A stretch of 64,000 nucleotides of DNA, taken from Affinirhizobium straminoryzae (lineage in GTDB: Bacteria; Pseudomonadota; Alphaproteobacteria; Rhizobiales; Rhizobiaceae). Position numbers and translations under genes: made by a program. Positions 38,302 through 46,674 of this stretch are shown piece by piece (positions within the stretch are counted from its first letter, which is position 1; every line of letters begins with the position of its first letter). The DNA lies in the NCBI RefSeq assembly GCF_007004135.1, contig NZ_VJMG01000029.1, positions 17,639 through 81,638 of the forward strand. The letters are read 5' to 3'. The notes below the pieces were generated by a model. That model had not been told where the DNA came from, did no database searches, and worked only from the letters and a program-made list of their open reading frames with translations.

Positions 38302-38332
38302 AGGTCCGGCGACAGGACGTGCCGCCGGACCT
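38302..38332. terminator. Bidirectional terminator between convergent genes
   Basis: AGGTCCGGCG and CGCCGGACCT form a perfect 10-bp stem with an 11-base loop, 8 bp after the DUF1612 stop and just before the end of the convergent phosphatase gene. Confidence 0.75.
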
Positions 38333-38336
38333 GTCT

Positions 38337-39116
38337 TCAATCCGCCACCTGAGGCAGCTCAACGAGGGGACGCAGCAGGATAGCAAGCGGCGGGGTGGCG
38401 GCCAGAATCGTCATGGCCGCGGTCTCTGTCGTCCCGCTTTGCTGGACCACCAAGCCGGCTTCGCTGCAGAGCACAGCGCCGGCCGCAATATCCCAGATGC
38501 TGGTGTGACGCTCCACATAGCCATCCGTGAACCCCAGGGCGGCAAAGCCGAGCCCTATGGTGGCGCAGCGATATTCTGTGATGCCCCATCCGTCGCGGCG
38601 AAGAGCGAGTTCCGTCTGCGCCATCTCCTCGGCCGGCCATTGGGCGCTTTCTCCGACAGAGGCGAGGCGGATCTCGGGAAAGGAAACGTGCCGGTGAAAC
38701 GCCGCTCCGTTCTTCTGGATACCAAGCCCGTCGGCTGCACTCAGTGTGAGACTAAGGGCAGGGTAGGCGACAACTCCCACGACCGGCCGCCCGGCTTCCA
38801 CATAGCCCAGCGAAACGCCCCAGAGGGGAGAGCCACGGAGAAAATTGGCCGTGCCGTCGATAGGGTCGATGGCCCAGAAGCTGTCGGAAACGTCGCCTCC
38901 CATTTCCTCGCCCAGCATCCGGTCGCCCGGAAGGCAATGCTGCAGTCGGGCACGGATCAAGGTTTCCACGTCACGATCGGCTTCGGAGACGAAATCGCTC
39001 GCGCTCTTCTGCTCGAGTGGCAGGCTGTCGCGAGCAATGAAGTGCGCCATGGCGCGGTGCGCTGCCTCGCCGATGATGCTGCGGGCGACGGTGAGACGAT
39101 CAGAGACTGTCGGCAT
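38337..39116 (-). CDS. Inositol monophosphatase family protein
   Basis: This 259-residue enzyme has the FIG/IMPase signatures. The metal site residues lie in GEEMGG (about 69-74) and WAIDPIDGTANFL (about 81-93, motif WVIDPIDGT), and the second motif is WDIAAGAVLCSEAG (about 210-223). It hydrolyses a sugar or inositol phosphate with Mg2+. Start 39116 is chosen because upstream frame belongs to the preceding gene, which it overlaps by 17 bp. Its coupling to a glycerophosphodiesterase and a PotABCD-like importer suggests that it removes phosphate from a product of that diester, with inositol-1-phosphate as one possibility. Histidinol phosphate and 3'-phosphoadenosine phosphate are other family substrates. 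Confidence 0.85.
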   Translation of the reverse strand: MPTVSDRLTVARSIIGEAAHRAMAHFIARDSLPLEQKSASDFVSEADRDVETLIRARLQHCLPGDRMLGEEMGGDVSDSFWAIDPIDGTANFLRGSPLWGVSLGYVEAGRPVVGVVAYPALSLTLSAADGLGIQKNGAAFHRHVSFPEIRLASVGESAQWPAEEMAQTELALRRDGWGITEYRCATIGLGFAALGFTDGYVERHTSIWDIAAGAVLCSEAGLVVQQSGTTETAAMTILAATPPLAILLRPLVELPQVAD

Positions 39117-39897
39117 GGGGGGCCGTCCTTTCAAAAAGATCCGGGATGTCGGAGAGAATGGTCTGGGCGCCGGCGGCGAAGAACCGTTCTGTGGCCTGTG
39201 CCTCGTTGATGGTGGCAACGGCATATTCGATGCCACTGTCGGCCATGATCTTCAGCGCATCGTCGGGCAGGAAGTCACGCTGCAGGTGCAGGATCTGGCA
39301 GCGGGTTTCCGCCAGCAGCGCCTTCGGGTCGCGCGGCGGCACCACCACGGCAAAGGCACGCGGCACATCCGGCAGCAAGCGCGCGGCGGCATGGATCGAT
39401 CGGATCGAGAAGCTGGTGATGAACAGCCGGCCGCGATGGACAGGCCACAGGTCCTTCATGGCGGCGAGTGCCACTTCCGCTGTCTCGATGTCGTCGCCCG
39501 CCGTCGGCTTCAGTTCCAGCTGCAGGCCGATGTCGAGATCGAGTACGGTTTCGACCAGTTCCTCGAGCGTCGGAACGCGGGTGCCGGCAAAGTCGGGCGA
39601 GAAGAAGGAGCCGGCATCCAGTTGACGGATGTCTTCGAAACTCATGTTGGCGACGAAGCCGCGGCCATTGGTGGTGCGATCGACCCGGTCGTCGTGAATG
39701 ATCACCGGCTGCATGTCGCGCGTCAGCTTCACGTCGACTTCCACCCAGCGCGCACCCCTGGCAGCGGCTGCCCGCATGGCGGGAAGCGTGTTTTCCGGTG
39801 CGAGGAGCGGCGCGCCGCGATGGGCAATCAGGGCATCCGGCACGGCCACGTTCTGGCGCTGGATGGTTGCAAGAGGGCGGGGATCGAAAGCAGGCAT
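39100..39897 (-). CDS. Glycerophosphodiester phosphodiesterase (UgpQ-type)
   Basis: This 265-residue cytoplasmic GDPD TIM barrel has no signal peptide. Catalytic motifs are LIAHRGAPLLAPENTLPAM (about 23-41; general acid-base His and the HRG-x-ENT motif) and VEVDVKLTRDMQPVIIHDD (about 52-70; metal ligands E, D and catalytic H). QLELKP near 126 supplies the third ligand. It cleaves glycerophosphodiesters to an alcohol and glycerol-3-phosphate, or in some members to glycerol and a phosphorylated alcohol. It overlaps the downstream phosphatase gene and follows an importer gene, so it probably acts on imported diesters. Confidence 0.9.
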   Translation of the reverse strand: MPAFDPRPLATIQRQNVAVPDALIAHRGAPLLAPENTLPAMRAAAARGARWVEVDVKLTRDMQPVIIHDDRVDRTTNGRGFVANMSFEDIRQLDAGSFFSPDFAGTRVPTLEELVETVLDLDIGLQLELKPTAGDDIETAEVALAAMKDLWPVHRGRLFITSFSIRSIHAAARLLPDVPRAFAVVVPPRDPKALLAETRCQILHLQRDFLPDDALKIMADSGIEYAVATINEAQATERFFAAGAQTILSDIPDLFERTAPHADSL

Positions 39898-39978
39898 GTC
39901 AGTTCTTTCGGAAGTTGTGAAGAGAAGGGATCAGGTCGTGACGTTGGCGACACGACCCAAGGTTGTTTTCGGGATGAC

Positions 39979-41100
39979 TTAGTGCAGTGTGACCTGGTTG
40001 ACGAAAGCCTTCTTGATGTCGTCGCCGAAGGGCTTTGCCGCCCAGACGGTGGAAAACTTGCGGTCGCCGGCCGCGATCAGCCCGACGGAACTGTCGGCAT
40101 CGGGATGCTGCGGCGCGATGCCGAAGGTCTTCGCCAGCTCCGTCTGCGTGTTTGCACTGGTCAGCCAGTGGATCAGCACCAGGGCTGCCGCCTTGTGCTT
40201 GGCATTGGCGGGAATGGCGATGACATTGCCGCCGCCCGGCATGCCGAAGGACGGGATGTACATTTTGATGTCGCGCGAAATTTCGCCCTTGCGCTGCAGG
40301 CCGGCGATCTGGTCCTCCCAGCCGGCGATCAGCTTGAACTCACCGCTGTTGATGCGGGTCACGCTGTCGGCATTCGAGGCCGTGATGATGTAGCCATCGT
40401 GGTTGGCCTTGAACCAGTCCCAGGCCGGCGCGAGCTTGGCGACCTTCTCCGGCGTCGCGGCACCGTTGGCATAGTCGATGTCCTTGACGAGCGCGCGGGT
40501 CACGGCCTCGATGAAGGCCGGGCCGGAGCCGCCATTTTCCGTGTTGAAGCCCATTTCACCGGGGTTCGTCCTGAAGAAGGCGGCAAAGTCTTCCAGCGTG
40601 TGCGGCAGTTCCTTTTCCGAGATGCGGGCCGGGTTATAGGCAATGGCCGTCTGGTTGCCCCAGAAGGCCGGCGCATAACCCTTGTTGTCGGTGCCTTCGA
40701 TGGAGAAGCGCAGCTTGGCGCCATCAGGCAAAAGCGGCTTCAGCGGGCCGTAGAGCAGGTCCTCGGCCTTGAAGGTCTGCAGAGCGGAACCGCCCAGCGA
40801 GATCACGTCGATATCGCCCTCGGTGCGGCCGCGCTCGGCCAGCATCTTGTCCATGTTGGCCTTGCCGTCGCCATCCGGGATGGTGACCTTGATGCCGTAC
40901 TGGGCCTCGAAGGCCTTTACCTGTTCGCGGAAACGATCCTGGAAATACCAGTGGAACCAGTTGATCTGGCCCTCCTGCTTCGCCTCTGCCACGATCTCTT
41001 CCCAATTCATCTGGGAAAGATCCTTGGCGGCGGCCGGGGCGGGGAGGCCGGCCAGCGGCAGAGCCGTGGCGAGCGCAAGCATTGCGATGGTCTTCAGCAT
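39979..41100 (-). CDS. ABC transporter substrate-binding protein (PotD/YnjB-type)
   Basis: This is a 373-residue periplasmic binding protein with a signal peptide cleaved after APAAA (about residue 25). The family-1 binding fold is seen in INWFHWYFQDRFREQVKAFE, DIDVISLGGSALQTFKAEDLLYG and the ligand-side AFWGNQTAIAYNPARI. The best relatives by eye are the iron/polyamine/sugar-phosphate group (AfuA, PotD, YnjB). In this operon with a glycerophosphodiesterase and an IMPase-like enzyme, a glycerophosphodiester is the most likely ligand. The gene starts 40 bp after the end of a permease gene on the same strand. Confidence 0.82.
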   Translation of the reverse strand: MLKTIAMLALATALPLAGLPAPAAAKDLSQMNWEEIVAEAKQEGQINWFHWYFQDRFREQVKAFEAQYGIKVTIPDGDGKANMDKMLAERGRTEGDIDVISLGGSALQTFKAEDLLYGPLKPLLPDGAKLRFSIEGTDNKGYAPAFWGNQTAIAYNPARISEKELPHTLEDFAAFFRTNPGEMGFNTENGGSGPAFIEAVTRALVKDIDYANGAATPEKVAKLAPAWDWFKANHDGYIITASNADSVTRINSGEFKLIAGWEDQIAGLQRKGEISRDIKMYIPSFGMPGGGNVIAIPANAKHKAAALVLIHWLTSANTQTELAKTFGIAPQHPDADSSVGLIAAGDRKFSTVWAAKPFGDDIKKAFVNQVTLH

Positions 41101-41140
41101 GGGGCTGGTCCTAGCTTGGTGGGGAGGGGAGGCATCGGCG

Positions 41141-41983
41141 TCATCCCTTTCCGGTGATGGTGGCCGGATCGGCGCTTTTCAGCAGGCGCTCGGCAATCAG
41201 CATCAGAAGTACGTTGGGAACGACGAGGATCAGGGAAATGGCTGCGGCATTGGGCCGGATGAAGTTGTAGCCGAGATAGGAGTAGAGGATCGTCGGTACG
41301 GTGGTGAAATCCGGCGCACCCACGATGTAGGAGATCGCAAACTCCTCGATCGACAGAATGAAGACGATGATGAGCGCTGCCAGCAGCCCCGGTTTCAGCA
41401 CCGGCAGCGTGGCAGTGCGGAACACGGTCAACGGCGAGGCGCCCAGATCGCGGGCGGCGTCGATCAGGTCCTGCCGCACCATGGCAAAGGACAGGCTGAG
41501 CAGGCGGATCGCATAGGGCAGGAAGATGACGGTGTGGCCGAGCGCAATGCCGGCGAAGCGGGAATAGACCCCGAAGCGGACCAGCAGAGCGGAGAAGAAG
41601 ATCGCCCCGACGAAGCCGGGCATTGCCAGCGGGATCAGCGTCAGCATCTGCGCTGTCGCCTTGCCCGGAAATTGCAGGCGGCCGAAGGCATAGGCGGTCG
41701 GCAGGGCGAGCAGCAGCGTCGAGACGGAGACCGTGGCCGCCAGAAGATAGCTGTTGGCAAGCGCCTGCGGCAGGGCGCTCGTGGTCCAGATTTCGATCCA
41801 GCGCCGGAAGGAGAGAACCGGCGGAAGCACCGCCGGATAGGCCCACGGGTGGGAGGGATCGACCAGCGACCACAACACCGCCATGGCAAAGGGAAGCGCC
41901 AGTACGATCGTGAAAACGGTGAGCGCGAGAACGACCGGCAGGCGGGTCTGCACAAGGAGGGCGGCGGAGCGATGACGACGCAT
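41141..41983 (-). CDS. ABC transporter permease (PotC-like)
   Basis: This 280-residue inner-membrane permease has six helices, the first at about residues 13-37 (LPVVLALTVFTIVLALPFAM). The EAA-type loop is DLIDAARDLGASPLTVFRTATLPVLKPG. It ends 40 bp before the binding-protein gene and starts three bases after the stop of the partner permease gene. Confidence 0.88.
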   Translation of the reverse strand: MRRHRSAALLVQTRLPVVLALTVFTIVLALPFAMAVLWSLVDPSHPWAYPAVLPPVLSFRRWIEIWTTSALPQALANSYLLAATVSVSTLLLALPTAYAFGRLQFPGKATAQMLTLIPLAMPGFVGAIFFSALLVRFGVYSRFAGIALGHTVIFLPYAIRLLSLSFAMVRQDLIDAARDLGASPLTVFRTATLPVLKPGLLAALIIVFILSIEEFAISYIVGAPDFTTVPTILYSYLGYNFIRPNAAAISLILVVPNVLLMLIAERLLKSADPATITGKG

Positions 41984-41986
41984 GGT

Positions 41987-42850
41987 CTATCTCCCCGTCC
42001 GGCGCAGCAGGAACTGGATCAGGGCTGCCAGAGCCGCCGACCCGAACAGCGAGAGCCCCATCAGCATCACGGCAATCACCGCCGCCTCGTTCCAGCCATG
42101 GCCGGCATTGTCCTGCTGGATGCGGACCATGTACTGGGCCAGCGAATTGAGGCTGGTTGGCCCGGCGACGGACTGGAAGGAATAGTCGCCAGCGGCCCCG
42201 ATGAAGATCAGGATCAGCGCTGCCTGCAGCGAGCGCAACGTCAGCGGCAGGATCACGCGACGCAGTCTCGCAAAGGCACCGGCGCCGAGGTCACGGGCGG
42301 CATCGAGAATGTCGTCGCCGATCGCCCGCACCGGCCCGGTCAGAATCAGGAAGGCGAAGGGCATGTTCTTCCATACCTGCAGGATCACGACGCCGATGGC
42401 ATAGGGATCGTTCTGCATGCGGATCGGCCGGGCGACGAGACCGAGATGGACCAGCGCCGCGTTGAGAAAGCCCTGGAACGAGATGAAGTTCACGTAAAGA
42501 AAGGCGGCGACAAGCCCGTGCACGAGGATCGGCGCCTTGATCAGTGCGCTGACGAGATCAGAACCGGCGAAGGGACGGCGCAGCCAGAGCGCCACGGGAT
42601 AGGCGAGCGCGACCGAGAGAAGCGAGGAGAACAGCGCAATGCGCGCCGAATACCAGAAAGCCCGCCAGAACTGCTGTTCCGACAGTACCGTGTGCCAGAA
42701 GCGCAGGGAAAAGCCCGAATCGCCCGAAAAATTGAAATAGCCGACGGATTGGGAGAGGGCCATGCCGATGACCAGCGACATGAAGGCGAGGATCGGCAGC
42801 AGACCCGGCAGCAGTAGAAGATAGGGCCGTACGGAGAAGGACGCACTCAT
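41987..42850 (-). CDS. ABC transporter permease (PotB-like)
   Basis: This is about 287 residues from ATG 42850, which overlaps the ATPase stop by four bases (ATGA). It has six membrane helices starting with YLLLLPGLLPILAFMSLVIG. The coupling loop is DDILDAARDLGAGAFARLRRVILPLTLR. It is the second permease of the operon. Confidence 0.88.
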   Translation of the reverse strand: MSASFSVRPYLLLLPGLLPILAFMSLVIGMALSQSVGYFNFSGDSGFSLRFWHTVLSEQQFWRAFWYSARIALFSSLLSVALAYPVALWLRRPFAGSDLVSALIKAPILVHGLVAAFLYVNFISFQGFLNAALVHLGLVARPIRMQNDPYAIGVVILQVWKNMPFAFLILTGPVRAIGDDILDAARDLGAGAFARLRRVILPLTLRSLQAALILIFIGAAGDYSFQSVAGPTSLNSLAQYMVRIQQDNAGHGWNEAAVIAVMLMGLSLFGSAALAALIQFLLRRTGR

Positions 42851-43995
42851 TCCGCGGCCTCCCCGAGGAAGCGGATCGCTTCCGGCTTCAAAGAGAGCGT
42901 GATCCGCTCGCCTTCTGCAATCGGGGTGAAACCGTGCATCTGGATGCGGAAGGAAACCGGGTTCTCGCCCTCGGTCACCACGATGAGATCGCAAAGACTG
43001 CCGAGAAATGTGCGAGAGAGGACGCGCAGCGTGGCACGATTGGGACCGGTCTCGTCGCCGGCGGCAACAAGGACGGCATCTTCCGGGCGCCAGCAGGCAA
43101 AGATCGTCTTCGCAACGGGTGCGATCTCCGAGCGCACCGTCAGGCGGCCGAGTGGGCTTTCGATGTGATGCAGGCCGCTTGCGGCATCATGGCCGATCAC
43201 GCGCACCGGCATGATATTCGCCGTGCCGATAAAATCCGCGACGAACCGGTTTTTCGGCTGCCGGTAGATGTCTTCCGGCCGGCCCATCTGTTCGATTTCG
43301 CCGGCGCGCATCACCACCACCAGATCCGACATGGCAAGCGCTTCCGACTGGTCATGCGTGACATAGACTGCGGTAAATCCGTGCTGGCGCTGCAGGGCTC
43401 GGATTTCCATGCGTACCTGATCGCGCAGCTTTGCATCGAGATTGGAGAGCGGCTCGTCGAACAGCATGATGCCCGGACGCACCGCCATGGCTCGCGCCAG
43501 CGCCACACGCTGCTGCTGGCCGCCGGACAGCTGACCTGGCAACTTGGCGAGCTGGGCGACGAGACTGACCTGTTCCGCCACTGTGCCGACCCGGGACCGG
43601 ATCTCCGCCTCGCCGATCCGCTGCTGGCGCAGGCCGAAGCCGATATTGTCGGAAACGCTCAGATGCGGAAACAACGCATAGGACTGGAAGCACATGGCCG
43701 TGTCGCGCCGTTCCGGCGGGATGCCGGTCATGTCGTGCCCGCCGATCTCGATACGGCCGCTGTCCAGGGCCAGAAAGCCGGCAATCGCCTTCAGCAGCGT
43801 GGTCTTGCCGCAGCCGGAGGGGCCGAGCAGGGTGACCAGCTGACCCTGCTCGGCGGCGAAGCTGACGGATTTCAGTGCCTGAAACCGGCCGAAGCTGAGG
43901 CTCGCCTCGTCTATCGTCAGGGCATGGGGTGGCACCGGTCTTCCTCCGTCGATGATTGCATGGTCCGATCGTTTCGGATGCCGGTCATTTATCAT
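42847..43995 (-). CDS. ABC transporter ATP-binding protein (PotA-like)
   Basis: This 382-residue ATPase shows Walker A GPSGCGKTT (about 58-66), Q-loop CFQSYALFPHLSV, signature LSGGQQQRVALARAM, Walker [16 protein letters not shown] and switch histidine VTHDQSEAL. The C-terminal TOBE-type domain begins at about residue 275. It is the first gene of the leftward operon and is divergent from the ROK regulator gene. The ~200-bp gap between them should hold the shared operator. Confidence 0.9.
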   Translation of the reverse strand: MINDRHPKRSDHAIIDGGRPVPPHALTIDEASLSFGRFQALKSVSFAAEQGQLVTLLGPSGCGKTTLLKAIAGFLALDSGRIEIGGHDMTGIPPERRDTAMCFQSYALFPHLSVSDNIGFGLRQQRIGEAEIRSRVGTVAEQVSLVAQLAKLPGQLSGGQQQRVALARAMAVRPGIMLFDEPLSNLDAKLRDQVRMEIRALQRQHGFTAVYVTHDQSEALAMSDLVVVMRAGEIEQMGRPEDIYRQPKNRFVADFIGTANIMPVRVIGHDAASGLHHIESPLGRLTVRSEIAPVAKTIFACWRPEDAVLVAAGDETGPNRATLRVLSRTFLGSLCDLIVVTEGENPVSFRIQMHGFTPIAEGERITLSLKPEAIRFLGEAAE

Positions 43996-44202
43996 GCTTT
44001 GTGTATAATAAATATGACAGAAAGATTTCCTCGAAACCGCTTGCGATGATCCCCTTTTGTGGACTCGATGGAAACGAGCACAGACAAATCAATGTCCACG
44101 TATGATTTTGCATGTCTCCAGCCTGACGCCCGGATCGACGATTGCGGGAGACGGGAAGACCGGCTAGGGAACGGGGACTGCAGGATCAGCAAAGAGGTTG
44201 CC

Positions 44203-45339
44203 GTGCCCGCCAGAACTCATCGTGACTTGTCGGGCAATGAACGGATGATCCTGGAAATCGTGCGCCGGCAGGGCAGCGTCATGCGCTCGCAGGTGGCGCC
44301 CAGCACGAACCTGACGCAGCCCTCCGTTCACCGCATCGTCGATGCGCTGCTGGAGGAAGGGCTGCTGATGCTGGGCGATGCGGTCATTCACGGTCGCGGC
44401 AAACCGAGCCCGGCGCTGATGTTGCAGCCCGATGCGGCGTATACGATCGGCATTTCCGTCAATACCGACAGCATTTCCTTCGGCCTGTGCGACTTCGCCT
44501 GCAGGATCGTGCATGAGGAGATGCTGGAGATGCCGCCGACCCGCCGGCGCGACACGCTGTTTGCCCTGAAGGAACAGATCCGCCGGGCGCTGGCAGGGCG
44601 CGGCATTGCCGCATCGCAGCTGGTCGGCGTCGGCTTTTCGATGGCGGGCTTCTTCGTCGGCGCCGACCGACGCTTCAACGCGCCGGAACCCCTCACCGAC
44701 TGGTCGCTGATCAATCTGAAGGCCGAGCTGGAAACGCTGTTCGATCTGCCGGTCTGGACGGAAAACAACGCCACCACCGGGGCCATCGGCGAATCGGCCG
44801 TTGGCGCCGGCCGTCGGTTCGCCACCTTCGGCTATCTGTCTTTCAATTACGGCTTCGGCGGCGGCATCGTGCTCGATGGAAAACCCTTCTTTGGCGCCTT
44901 CGGCAATGCCGGCGAAATCAGTCGCGTCTTCACTGTGGAGGAGGGGCCGTCGCGGCCGGCGCTGGGCGAATTGCTGAAGCGGCTGAATGCGCGCGGTCTT
45001 GCCGTCGCCAATGTCCGCGAGCTGCGCCAGCGCTTCGATCCCGCCTGGCCGGGCGTCGCGGAATGGGTGGAGGAGGTCACTCCGGCGCTGAACCGGGCGA
45101 TCGACATGCTGCGGGCGGTGATCGACCCCGAAGCGATCGTGTTCGGGGGCGAATTGCCGCGGGCGCTCGGCCAGTGTCTGGCAGCCGTTGCGCCATCGCC
45201 GAGCGCGCCGCGCTACGGCATCGATGCCCCCTATCCTGAGCGGCTTGTCAGCGAGATCGAGGGCGATTCCTCGATCCTCGGAGCGGCCCTTATTCCGCTG
45301 ATGGATCGTTATTTCGCCTGGTCCCTGCCAAGGCCCTGA
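44203..45339 (+). CDS. ROK-family transcriptional regulator
   Basis: This is about 378 residues from GTG 44203, chosen for AAAGAGG at good spacing; longer starts at 44059 or 44068 give an unusual unstructured head. The winged helix-turn-helix lies at about 10-65 (MILEIVRRQGSVMRSQVA, NLTQPSVHRIVDALLEEGLL), followed by the sugar-kinase-like ROK fold. The usual ROK zinc cysteine cluster is not visible. The glycine-rich ATP-type loop is GYLSFNYGFGGGIVLDGK, and FGNAGEISRVF replaces GxAGExGH. This argues for a ligand sensor without kinase activity. It is divergent from the PotABCD-like operon and probably controls it. Confidence 0.85.
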   Translation: MPARTHRDLSGNERMILEIVRRQGSVMRSQVAPSTNLTQPSVHRIVDALLEEGLLMLGDAVIHGRGKPSPALMLQPDAAYTIGISVNTDSISFGLCDFACRIVHEEMLEMPPTRRRDTLFALKEQIRRALAGRGIAASQLVGVGFSMAGFFVGADRRFNAPEPLTDWSLINLKAELETLFDLPVWTENNATTGAIGESAVGAGRRFATFGYLSFNYGFGGGIVLDGKPFFGAFGNAGEISRVFTVEEGPSRPALGELLKRLNARGLAVANVRELRQRFDPAWPGVAEWVEEVTPALNRAIDMLRAVIDPEAIVFGGELPRALGQCLAAVAPSPSAPRYGIDAPYPERLVSEIEGDSSILGAALIPLMDRYFAWSLPRP

Positions 45340-45360
45340 GAGTTTTGCGCCGGATCTGAC

Positions 45361-46674
45361 CTACCCGGCAAGGGGAGCGCCTGTCAGCGTATTCGACAGG
45401 CGCTCTGCGAGCGCCAGCAGACGCACATCGTCATAGCGCGGTGCGGTCAGCGTGATGCCGATCGGCAGGGTTTCACCGGCGAGCCGCAGGGGCAGGTTGA
45501 GGCAAGGCACCTGCAGCAGCGTCCAGAAGGCATTGAACACCGGGTCGCCGGGCTTGCGGCCCACCGGTGCAAAGCCCGGTGCGCTGGGAGCGATGATGAG
45601 ATCGAACCCTGACGCAAAGGCATCGAAGGCCATCCGGGCTTGGGCAGCATCGTCCTGCGCCTGCTTCAGATCAGCGAGGCTGCGCTTGTCGCGATTGTCG
45701 ACGCGGTGATGGAAATCGTCATGCAGGGCTTTGCCATGGCGGCGGGCGAGATTGCGGAATGCGGCAGCACCCTCGCGATGCAGGATGGTGCGGTGGCCGA
45801 TATCCAGGTGCTCGAAGCCATCCGGCAGATCGACGCGCTCCACATGGTGACCGGCGATCCGCAGGTGCCGCTCTGCCTGTTCGAGCGCGGCCAGCGATTC
45901 CGGCGCAAGCCGGCTATGATACGGTGTCTCGGTCACGGCGATCCGCAGCGACGCATCCGGCGTCGGGTCTTCGCGGAAGCGCTCGGTAATGCCGAACACC
46001 TCCTGCAGCAGGCGGATGTCGTCTATCGACCGCGCATACCAGCCGACGGTATCCAGGCTGATCGCATAGATCTTCATGCCTTCGCGGCTGACGAGGCCGG
46101 CGCTCGGTTTGTAGCCGAAGATGCCGCAGAAGGAGGCGGGGCGAATGGTCGAGCCGCCGGTCTGGGTGGCAAGCGCCAGCGGCACGTGGAAATCCGCGAC
46201 CGCCGCTGCCGAGCCGGCCGAGGAGCCGCCCGGGGTTCGGGAGAGATCATGCGGATTGGCGGTTGCCGCATCGCGACCGCAGGCGGCAAATTCCGTGGTA
46301 TCCGTCTTGCCGATAATGATGGCGCCTTCTGCGCGAAGGAGATCGACGGCGGCGGCATCGGCTGCCGGCTGAAAGCCGGCATAGAGCGGCGAATTGTAGG
46401 TGGTCGGCAGGTCCCTGGTGTCGAACACGTCCTTGATGCCGATCGGCAGGCCGTGCAGCCGCCCGCGTGCTGCCTTGGGCAGGGCATCGAGACGGGCCGC
46501 CTCGGCACGCGCCGCGTCGCTCAGCACAAGCCAGGCCCGCACATCGGCATCCCGTTCGCGGATGCGGGCAAGGCAGGCCTCGACCAGCGCGGTCGCCGTC
46601 AGCCGATCCTGCGCCATCAGCTCGAGGCATTCGCGCGCGGTGAGCTGGTGAAGGGGAGGGGAGACGATTGTCAT
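45361..46674 (-). CDS. Amidase signature family hydrolase
   Basis: This 437-residue enzyme has the Ser-cisSer-Lys triad. The lysine is in LPIGIKDVFDT (about 68-78), and the serines are in GGSSAGSAAAVADF and QTGGSTIRPASFCG (about 143-180). ATG 46674 overlaps the stop of the upstream amidase gene by four bases (ATGA). It is the last gene of a rutA-amidase-amidase operon, so it probably hydrolyses an amide or ureido acid formed when RutA opens a ring. Many members of this family are annotated as Glu-tRNA amidotransferase A; the absence of gatB/gatC nearby argues against that. Confidence 0.85.
   Translation of the reverse strand: MTIVSPPLHQLTARECLELMAQDRLTATALVEACLARIRERDADVRAWLVLSDAARAEAARLDALPKAARGRLHGLPIGIKDVFDTRDLPTTYNSPLYAGFQPAADAAAVDLLRAEGAIIIGKTDTTEFAACGRDAATANPHDLSRTPGGSSAGSAAAVADFHVPLALATQTGGSTIRPASFCGIFGYKPSAGLVSREGMKIYAISLDTVGWYARSIDDIRLLQEVFGITERFREDPTPDASLRIAVTETPYHSRLAPESLAALEQAERHLRIAGHHVERVDLPDGFEHLDIGHRTILHREGAAAFRNLARRHGKALHDDFHHRVDNRDKRSLADLKQAQDDAAQARMAFDAFASGFDLIIAPSAPGFAPVGRKPGDPVFNAFWTLLQVPCLNLPLRLAGETLPIGITLTAPRYDDVRLLALAERLSNTLTGAPLAG

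Noticed and set aside
38845..42817. Very long open frames on the + strand opposite the phosphatase, GDPD, binding-protein and permease genes
   Set aside because: The frames are in the antisense phase of high-GC genes, where stops are rare. Their translations are Arg/Gly/His-rich without domains, while the minus-strand products are clear family members.
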